A DNA stretch of 64,000 nucleotides from Undaria pinnatifida (taxonomy: Eukaryota > Sar > Phaeophyceae > Laminariales > Alariaceae), in assembly GCA_012845835.1 (NCBI GenBank), contig JABAKD010000007.1:14409342-14473341 (forward strand). Reading direction: 5' to 3'. The position numbers and the translations under genes are program-made. The notes under the pieces were generated by a model. The model searched no databases and had not been told where the DNA came from. It saw only the letters and a program-made list of their open reading frames with translations. This document shows, in pieces, positions 1-8,128 of the stretch (position 1 is the first letter of the stretch; every line of letters begins with the position of its first letter).

Positions 1-373
1 TCACACATATTCTGTAGAATCACTTGTAGCACATTACATCGCAAACGGCGGCGTGACGTGGCATGTAAGGTCAGATCTCCGGTCATTTCACGTTTGCGTT
101 TGCAGCGCGGATGGCCCCCCTCCCACGTACACCGCTTTTCTGTAGCACTAACAACTTAGGCCCGTGTGATTGCTAATTTTCAATTCACCCACGGTGTACT
201 ACATCGGTACATATGTTGTCTTCATGACCCCTACGCATTACAGCCCATGTGCATGCTACTTGTTTACAGTGCTCGCCTCACCATTCACAGTTTTATCTGT
301 GCTCTAGCACCCTCACGACAACGTGGGGCCATTGAATATTTTTTCCGCTATTTAACGACGCAATGATGCGCAG
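1..373. other. Upstream intron sequence; no firm exon
   Basis: This is the intron ahead of the first firm exon, which has its acceptor GCGCAG at 373. A frame opens after an acceptor-like TTAG at 159 and runs to a stop at 366, but it lacks a good donor and resembles no family I know. The 5' end of the gene is therefore outside the window or unresolved here. Confidence 0.4.
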
Positions 374-1114
374 GTACACACCTACTCGCCGGGCGTGCCA
401 GTTGCACCCCACACTGCACACGGGAAGGGGCTGTACCATGCCAACGTCGGAGTACCCACATCGTTCACGATCGTGTTGGCAGCCGAAGATGACGAGCAGC
501 CCCACGATCTGTGGAACACCGACAACATGTTATTTATGTACGTGTGGATAGGCAACGAGGATCAGATATTTATAGCAGAAGTGGTCAACAACTTTGACGG
601 GACTCTTACAGCAACCTATGAGAGCTCCTTTCCGGGAACGTATTCGGTGCACATCGAAGTAGTGATGTTTAAACGTCGGGATGAAGGCGTTCCCATAACG
701 GGGAGTCCTTTCGAGTTGACAATTAGGGGAAAGCCAAGTATAAACCTCGAAACCCTTGCAGTGTGTGGCACGGATGACGAGGAAGATATTTCCAGCACCT
801 TCTGGAGAACAGGAACATGGATATCCTCCAATATCGCCAGTAAAACGCACGGTGTTTTGAGAGACGGGTGGGTGTTCCAACCAAGGACATGCGTTCATGA
901 CACGTTCTCCTACGAAGACATCGTGCTTCTGGCCAACATGGAACAACCTACGTGGATATTAATCCTCGGAGGATCTGTTCAGAGAGGAGTGTTTCTGACT
1001 CTTGTAGACATGGCGCTGGCTCAAGGACAAAAGGACGACTTTGACAGCAGCGCCCTCGCCAAGTGCTGGGGCTACGCCGATATCAAGATGGGTAATCTTC
1101 GACTAACCTACCAG
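374..1114 (+). CDS. Exon 1 (in window): filamin repeat and PC-esterase nucleophile block
   Basis: 247 codons, open throughout. The acceptor is GCGCAG at 373 and the donor is a GC-type site, CAG/GCAAGT, at 1115. Residues 1-120 form the filamin repeat, beginning YSPG and ending near TIRGKP. Residues about 150-247 hold GWVFQP..C, WILILGGSVQRGVF (Ser at residue 201) and the tail CWGYADIKMGNLRLTYQ. The GGS in place of GDS is unusual for the family. Antisense open frames at 530-946 are shadows. Confidence 0.8.
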
Positions 1115-4100
1115 GCAAGTGGGCTGAGGGCTATTGTCACCTTAGTTGGTCATTCGCAACTGCATCCAAACCCCAGCGATCAAGCCTTGCGGGTAATATA
1201 TAAAAGCGATATACATGTATTTGATTGCAGCTTGCCATGTACGCCTTGCTGATGGTTGGTCCGGCCAAAGTGTCAGTGTTCCATGAATGAAGTTGTGGTG
1301 TAGAAGACGATCAAATCCAGATTTTAGTGCCCTTAAGGTGGAATGGCGTTGGCGAGCTATTTTACAACGCCAGATACTTGATACAATGTATGGAAACGTC
1401 CTCACAATGGCTCAAATATTGAATCGTTTGACCTACCCACAAACTCGATAAAAACGCTTGGCGATCCGAATAACTAAAAAAGTGGATGGGACGTCACGAA
1501 CCTTAAACTCTTGGATGACGAGTATCGAGTTTGGATGAGAGGGGTGGCACCTTAGATTTTTTCAGAAGTCGGCCATTACAACCAAAATGTACGGTGAGGA
1601 TTTGCCTTCACTCGACAAGAGTACACTATGTATACGTGAAACATATTTTTGTACACGAATTGATGTCTTCATGACTCATTTAGGAGTACCGTGTCATCGC
1701 ATCCCATTAAGGGAGGTTGGAGCTTTATGGGTGGAACGGGTCGTTTGAGGACATTTCGGACAGTTCACTTCCTCAGCTGACAAAATAGGATATATTCTGG
1801 TGCTTTTTGGGTACATTTGTTTTATTGTCAGCGAATAAAAGTGTTGATCACATGGCGCGAACGAAAGCTTTCGAAGTCGTGTATGGTGTATTGGCGTGAT
1901 GATCTTGTTGATACTGAATGACTCATGTTTGAAACTCAGAAATGGTTTGCTGCACACCCGGCATGGCATGATGGCATTGCTGTGTCAGATACTTCTGCCC
2001 CACGCGAGATAGACCGAGCGACACAATTTTCTGAAAAGCTTGCAATGGGGGCAATCGTGAACTACGCGCGCGTTACCCTGAGACCTCCCAACCTGTTTTG
2101 GCATATGCGGCCGCCAGCTGGGAACGTATCCGATAAAGCTCCAACAACACTTGTGTCCCTGTACTATACGGTTGACTGACGATGCCGTCAAATCGTTCAA
2201 CAGGATGCGATGGTGAGTTTTTGCTGGATTTTTCGTTATGAGGTAGTTGTAATGTTTTGGCATGCCAAAGTATATATCGTCAGAAAAAAGCCAAACCCGT
2301 ACAGCACATCGCATGGGTATATAGTTTCCCAAGACCGATCAGTGAATATGGGCAAGGGCAAGAGTTCACACCTCCACTAAACGCGGACGGACCGCGTGCA
2401 AGTGGACCGTCGTCCCGCTGATATACTAGCTACTACAAACAAATATTTGCTGTCGGACTGTTGATTAAACGCTCTTCTGAAATGCGAACATAACTGTACC
2501 GCATACCAGGTAGGTATTGCAACCGAGAAGTACTTAATTACCAGGTAGGTATTGCTTTTCCTTTAGGGACAAGAATCCGGCCAGGTGTTAGGCGGCCAAA
2601 ATAGGGAATAGCTATAGAAAGACGCAATTTCGTTGCTTGGCACAGAGTTGTTCTACGGTAGCCCCCCCCGATTTTTCCTTAGCGAAGTCGCCCGTTTCAA
2701 AACCAACTCCCGGTCGGGTTTCCTGAAATATGGTGTCCCTCGACACCCTCCCCGACGTCGTCGATCGACAGGCCTTGGCACATAAGAAAATGTATGGATA
2801 CTTTGATCTCACTTGTACCCTTCCTTGTGTCGAGCAGCCATGAAACGTTCGTTAGAGGAAATCGCTGGTTTTGGGGGGGGCTATCGTAGAATCAGTCCAC
2901 AGGCGCGCAACATATGCTATGTTCGCTATGTAGGTGGTGAAAAATTGCTTCTTAACGTGGTGATGTGGGAAAGTCTATGTGATACGAGACTACCGCCTGC
3001 TCACTGTCGTTGGAATCAAGATGCAGAAGCCTTTAACCACCGGAAGCTCAAAACCCGCAAATTTTTCATGCGTCATGAAAGCTCTTGTCAAGATCCTACG
3101 CTATCCTGTCATGTACGTACACCTCGTCCCACCGATTAATAGGACTTTTTGTCCACACTGACAACAGTTCCTTTTTTTCCGTTCTGGGATGTATGTAAAT
3201 GTGCAACATGTATTAGGATTTCCGTCTGTATACTGTGGTTGGAGCTGAAGATGCAACCGTTTGCAACAACGAGAAGCTCGAGAGCGGCAGCACCGCCGCG
3301 TACGTCCGATCCTGCAAGCACTTCCTAGATTGGGTGGTGTTCAAAGAAGAAGAAAATTGGCCGTCGCTTATCATGGCTCCGTCAAACATGGTTGACAGCG
3401 ACACCGCCCCTAATCTTCCTATCGAGGTGAGTGGACATTTTTTCATTTCGATTCCCGCTCTACATAGTTTGCACACGTTGGGGGTGCTATAGGTGATTGT
3501 AGTAGTTTCTCATCTCCTTACAGGAGGTGCTCGATATCTCAATATCTCACCCGACACTTCAAGCTTTCTGACACATTCGTTCGCGCAATCAGACCAGCTG
3601 TTCTGCGATAGTCTAGTCTTAAACGCAACATAGAAAAACACTGGTCTCTATGGTCCTTCTATGGCATAGTTGCATATCAGGCGGTAAACCAACATCCTTC
3701 GGCCCAAACCCTTCAACTCCATCACTGTCGGAAAACCCTATACCTGTAAATCCCACCCTCGGTTTGACGGCGTAGTGTCAAAATGGGGTTCACTACTGTC
3801 ACTCTGGTATGGCTGCATCGAATCTACGAACGCTCAATAAGTTCCTGTTCGTGAAATGAATTCGCTCCCCAGGTGGTAATGGCGGCATTGCCGGAGACCT
3901 GGCGGGGCAAGCTTCTTATGGTCGATCACATGGCAGGATTTGTAAGTACATGGTAAACACGCCTTCTTTACGCGGCAGTCAGCTTTGCTTCTTGCATCAG
4001 TAAATAAATCTTGTATGTCACCTGCCATAGCATACTTCACAAGGATACGGTCATAGGGGACTGACTGAAGAACCTTCTTCCCTCAGGGCAGAGTACCTCG

Positions 4101-7100
4101 CTTATACAGGTATCTCAATACTTGTGCTTTTGAATTAATTGGTTGGATGGTCTTAAGAACTTATGCTGAGCTGCGGCAATCAAGACGTATTATACACAGT
4201 CAGATTTGAGCGAAATACGCAGGCCGAACCCTTGCGGGAAAACGGGCTTTTGCCCAAAAATGTCAGATGTCTTCGAGTTGAGAGTGGGATATAATCCTGC
4301 GTTCATCGGCCACCGAATCGGATCTCGCGATCGTCCTGGTGTCTCATAAAACATTGAAGGCTTGCAGGCAAAGAACTATCCTCAACGTACCTTGCAATGG
4401 GGCTAGGACAACTTCACCCGGTATTTCTGGAGTAATTGTGGGTAACCCTAATAGATGTTGCACGACGCGTAAGATTGAGGTTTGCAGAGCGTGCGAGCTA
4501 CTGGATACGACACTATTTCACAACCGTCACGAAATCCCCGTGCGTGCGCAGGACTGCCTTGGAGGTTCAGAGGTACACAATGCTCAGGGCGTGAACGCTT
4601 TAGGTTAAAAGCTACCATAGGTTGAAGGGAATAAAACCTAGCGTCTATTGGTTTATATCGACCCCATCCACCATGACTTACGATTTTCCTGCGTATGAGA
4701 TTGCAGTGACGTCTACGCTAAGCCACGATCCCATCTCCCGTTTGACTATATTGTTACATATTTCCAGTTTTCTTCGTTGTTCAGATATGTTGCCGGCTAC
4801 AATGAGTCTGATCATGGCGATCTAGAAAGGTATCGCAATGTCGAAACGACTTATCATGATGTTTGCACGGTAATGGTAATGTTTGCGGTCGTGGACCAGT
4901 CAAATGCTGCTCTTGCAACTAACGCTAACCCTAACCTCAAGTTTATACCTTGAAGCTCCGTTTATACCAATGTCTTGACAATGCATAACATCCAGCTCAT
5001 CAACGATTCAGGCAAACCACTGGGCTGAAGTGAACCCGACTAGGACGGCGTTGGACGACGTGGACATCACCTATCACAGACAACCCCACACCATTGACAA
5101 CGGTCTTGGGAAAATGGCCCGCTATCAAGAACAAGATCCTCGCACGTCGTTCATGAGCATGTTTCCAGTAAGTGGGTATGGAATTGATCGATGCAAGCGT
5201 AAGACTGAACCTAGATCTCCGCATCAATTCCCTAATCTTATACCTTGTGTCCCGCGCAATCATGTAGATATCTTATATCCATCTGGGCGCGCTCCTGAGA
5301 ATAATTCCTGATACTGGCTATGTTGATTCTCGACAAGAGTTAGGAAGTGTGCCGTAGGCTTGGACTAAGGTACCGCTGTGAACATGCCCAGACGTGCACT
5401 CGAAAAATGCATAATGACAACCGACCATCTGCTATGGTCGGCAATGTTTATTTTTTTCAATATGGTTGGCAGTGACGCCTCATTTGTCACGAGCTGCGCG
5501 ATTTGACCACCATCGTCGTCCTGATGTACGGTATTCTCCACCAGAGTACCCACAAGAGAATGTATCTCCGTACCGTCATAATACCTTGATGTTACAAACC
5601 AAACAAGTCATATACCATATATATCATATATACATGCTTCGTACATCGTACATCGTATTAATTAAGGTCATTCTCTGTAGATTGGTTTTTGCATCTCCTG
5701 TCCTATGCGAACGCAGATTTCAGGCACGGTAGAAAACTCCTCGTGTCAAGAACTCGGAACATTGTGACTGTAATCTAGCAGTGGCGTGTCTAAAAATATG
5801 TCACTCTAACGACGTCGAATTACGGTTCACAACTCGTTGCGATATTGGCGTTTCGAATCTCGACGAGGCAGATGGGCCAGGCCAAGCTGTACGAAAACCA
5901 GAACACACGACACGGAAAACGGCAGTACGCCGGAAGCGTACACTACCACTACATGTCTTCCAACTCAAGCGTGGAGGCGTACGGAGGGGCAAAGATGGTT
6001 CATTCCACCATCACCGAAATGATTTCCAACGTGAGTTATACGTTACATGGGTGCCCTTCACCGTCGAAAAAATACAATCCTGGATAACGTTGAAGCCCTT
6101 ACTGACCGCGTGTCACTGTTCTAAGGTCGAGAATGGCGCATTTTTCCTCCACTCGGATTATGGCCACCGAAAGGCGCGACTACGGCGACTACGAGTACAC
6201 AAACATTTGCAATCGTCCCGACTTGAGCGAAATGCTCCAACCGGATGATTTGGTCTGAACCTCGTCTGTAGTAAATGTGAATAGCCAAAGAAAGGTAGCC
6301 AAAGGTAGCCAAAGGTAGCCAAAGGTAGCCAAAGGTAGCCAAAGGTCGTGGCAACATAAGAGACTTGGCCAGGTAATCATTCACGTTCTTCGTGGCAGCA
6401 TATGACGTGATGATTAATCTCATAGCGTCAGCGAAACATGGACATTCATCATGCTGCAATATCTTCATGTTTTCCGGTGGTACGGTTGTGGTTCTCGTGG
6501 CATATTTCATCTGCATATCTGTGGGGCTAAACAAAAAAAAGCACCTTTCTTCTGTGAGATGACCATTGCGCCCACATATATTTGTTTGATTATAGTGGCA
6601 GATAATATTTACCTAGGTGTTGGGGCCAAACAATGACAATCATGCTTCCGTAACAAAAACATTTATATACCTCGGCATCGTACTGCTTGCGTCGGCAGAT
6701 TTTATTTGCCAAGATTGTCGGGACCAAAGCGGCGCTTTATGCCGACGCAGCGCAACAATACACGCCCGCAGATGGGAGCACGTTTTTCGGCGATACTTTT
6801 ACGGTAAGCGAGTGACGTCCAGATGTTTTCTTCTTTTTGTTGACATGACACCGGGTATACTCTTCCCTTGTACAAGCGCACCTCTCAGACGCACCTGTTT
6901 ACATCGCAACTGTTTTCAATATCGCGTATGACTGACCACATTCACTAACTTTATTACCGTTGTTTCGGTTGCTTCGTTACACGCGAACATTTCCTTCTTA
7001 CGTTTTTCGCCAACGGGGTCTGTGCATCGTGTGTCGCCAATTATGCGTTGTTTTTCATTGCGATATAAACGCACGGAACGCCCACCAGGTACCCTGCCAT

Positions 7101-7470
7101 TCTATGCCAAGCTGAACCCACACCCGATGAGCCAAACTGACTCTGAGGTATTGCCACCACAGGATTATGTTGCTCAACCTTAGAACGCCCGCCATGTTAA
7201 TTAGTTTTCCCTCTCGTATGTCATGACTTATCTCCTCGGCAGATGTGCACAGATTGCCCATCAGGGCTGCTGCCGTTCCACGTGAAGCCGAACCCGAACC
7301 CGGTATGCGAAAAGCTTAAAGCCCTCCCGGGAGACGCTCCAAAGGGACAAGTGTGGGACAACGAATTGTGCCCCGACTGGTGTTTGGCGACAGCGCCTGT
7401 CAGCCAGAAGGCGACCGAATCAGGGCCTGTCGATGTGCGGGTGTGTGCGATGGAAATACCGTCGCCTTGA
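374..7470 (+). CDS. Multi-exon filamin-repeat / NXPE-like PC-esterase gene (5' partial)
   Basis: Seven exons join in one frame: 374-1114, 3217-3426, 3873-3941, 5012-5167, 5872-6030, 6699-6803 and 7243-7440 (or to the stop at 7468-7470). All six internal joins are phase 0, which supports the model. The product, about 550 residues in the window, starts with a filamin/ABP280-type Ig repeat (VGVPTSFTI, DGTLTATYESSFPGTYSV, TGSPFEL). It continues into a segment like the neurexophilin and PC-esterase (NXPE) family: GWVFQPRTC, then LGGSVQRGVF where the usual GDS nucleophile block sits. Exon 5 carries GSVHYHY and KMVHSTITEM, candidates for the catalytic Asp/His region. PC-esterase-type domains act as sugar-acyl esterases or acyltransferases; activity here is inference. 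No signal peptide is visible because the N-terminus is missing. If exon 7 is terminal the protein ends CAMEIPSP; otherwise a GTGTGT donor at 7441 leads on to the next exon group. The first intron has a GC donor. Confidence 0.72.
1115..3216 (+). other. Intron 1 (about 2.1 kb) with an inverted-repeat element
   Basis: The intron begins with a GC donor and ends TATTAG at 3216. It contains one copy of the small inverted-repeat element M1 (2645-2898). The open frame at 2813-3139 largely reads through and beyond M1 and has no convincing splice sites, so I do not call it. Confidence 0.5.
2645..2898 (-). mobile_element. M1 inverted-repeat element, copy 1
   Basis: About 250 bp with imperfect terminal inverted repeats: TTCTACGGTAGCCCCCCCC on the left and, read from the right on the other strand, GATTCTACGATAGCCCCCCC. 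It has no coding capacity, as in a MITE. The internal sequence matches the copies at 9399-9653 and 31430-31681 (for example CGTTT/CATGGCTG and AAATCGC blocks). Confidence 0.8.
3217..3426 (+). CDS. Exon 2 of the filamin/PC-esterase gene
   Basis: 70 codons, phase 0 at both ends. Acceptor TATTAG, donor GAG/GTGAGT. It begins DFRLYTVVGAEDATVCN and reads smoothly from the end of exon 1 (LRLTYQ). It includes the segment WPSLIMAPSN, a hydrophobic strand typical of an esterase core. The other frame at 3235 is the same exon read from an internal GTG. Confidence 0.75.
3873..3941 (+). CDS. Exon 3 of the filamin/PC-esterase gene (small)
   Basis: 23 codons, too short for ordinary ORF lists. Acceptor CTCCCCAG at 3872, donor TTT/GTAAGT at 3942, phase 0 both sides. 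It encodes VVMAALPETWRGKLLMVDH and then MAGF. A helix ending in a small-residue turn followed by a buried strand is what the PC-esterase fold expects here, and it reads smoothly into exon 4. Confidence 0.72.
5012..5167 (+). CDS. Exon 4 of the filamin/PC-esterase gene
   Basis: 52 codons between a GATTCAG acceptor and a CCA/GTAAGT donor, phase 0 both sides. It begins ANHWAEVNPTRTALDDVD and ends TSFMSMFP. The ends fit the neighbouring exons without a frame change. The intron that follows (5168-5871) has open frames at 5466-5732 but none whose splice phase fits. Confidence 0.75.
5872..6030 (+). CDS. Exon 5 of the filamin/PC-esterase gene; candidate catalytic His region
   Basis: 53 codons. The acceptor is GAGGCAG at 5871 (GGGCCAG at 5880 is a second in-frame option) and the donor AAC/GTGAGT at 6031. 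It encodes MGQAKLYENQ, GSVHYHYMSS and GGAKMVHSTITEMISN. The two His-containing blocks are the best candidates for the catalytic Asp/His part of a PC-esterase; this is inferred by position only. Three forward frames overlap here; only this one has matching splice phases. Confidence 0.75.
6294..6346. repeat. 10-bp tandem repeat (GGTAGCCAAA)5
   Basis: Five near-perfect copies of GGTAGCCAAA within the intron between exons 5 and 6. A minus-strand open frame here reads the repeat as LATFGYLWLP and is an artefact. Confidence 0.95.
6699..6803 (+). CDS. Exon 6 of the filamin/PC-esterase gene
   Basis: 35 codons, phase 0 both sides. Acceptor GGCAG at 6698, donor ACG/GTAAGC at 6804. It encodes ILFAKIVGTKAALYADAAQQ and ends FFGDTFT, continuing the helix that begins at the end of exon 5. 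Confidence 0.72.
7243..7470 (+). CDS. Exon 7: Cys-containing C-terminal segment
   Basis: Acceptor CTCGGCAG at 7242. The exon starts MCTDCPSGLLPFHVKPNPNP and has the block VWDNELCPDWCLATAPV. The frame stops at 7468-7470 after VRVCAMEIPSP. A phase-0 donor GTGTGT at 7441 is an alternative end, after GPVDVR. The cysteine pattern is not one I can name. Confidence 0.65.
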   Translation: MCTDCPSGLLPFHVKPNPNPVCEKLKALPGDAPKGQVWDNELCPDWCLATAPVSQKATESGPVDVRVCAMEIPSP

Positions 7471-8029
7471 TGTAACCGTGGACGCCCCTGTTGGAAAAAA
7501 AGGTGTTTTGCCGATATGTTACAGGTGGAATCTCGATATTGCTTGATATTGCTAGACATAAACACGTTTGTCTGTGCAACGGCTGTCCAGCACTGGGCTC
7601 TCAGACAGAAGAAGGTCGAGTCGATTCACGTGGACGTGAATATCTGTTCGATTAAAACACGTCCGGTTGAAGTATAGTGAGGATCTCCGCATGTTGCATG
7701 TTGAATAGGCTCACGGTCGGTTTTTTGCAGCTGTAAAAGCTGGGCATGAATCCAATCTGCTATACCGTAGTTATTCCAGTTTATATAGACTATTATGTTT
7801 CATGTTGCCGGTGTCCGGTATTCTCCCTGTATGTCTATCTGACAGGCGTCAAGCTTAGGCGGCGCCCACCACCATACCAACCCCCTTTGATACTGCGTAC
7901 CTGGCACATCATTTTGGAGACCAATCAGAATTTATGTTTCGTATGCTGAAAATGTATAATAAAAGACATGCACGTATAGTCTATGTTGCTGCGCCTTTAG
8001 ACTACGGCGGACTATATGGTAGTCTTCAG

Positions 8030-8128
8030 ATGTCTGCGGATTACATGAAACGCCGTTTGCAAATAGCCATTCATGGCCTACGACGAAAACGTAATTATCA
8101 TCAGCCGGCTTACCCCCAGCCCACGTTG
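8030..8128 (+). CDS. Weak candidate exon
   Basis: 33 codons between GTCTTCAG at 8029 and a GTATAT donor at 8129, phase 0. It begins MSADYMKRRLQIAIHG. It lies in a longer open frame (7934-8155) and opposite an open minus-strand frame (7932-8204), so it could be chance. Confidence 0.28.

Noticed and set aside
166-366. ORF before the first exon
   Set aside because: An acceptor-like TTAG precedes it but no donor follows and the product is not recognisable.
4920-4940. CTAACCCTAACC telomere-like sequence (also GGTTAGGGTTAG near 54158 and near 28990)
   Set aside because: Only two units at each place; not a telomere or an interstitial array.
5466-5732. ORF and alternative frame (LRDLTTIVVLMYGILHQ) in the intron between exons 4 and 5
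   Set aside because: The second frame is protein-like and follows an AG, but no donor in the required phase exists, and exons 4 and 5 join smoothly without it.
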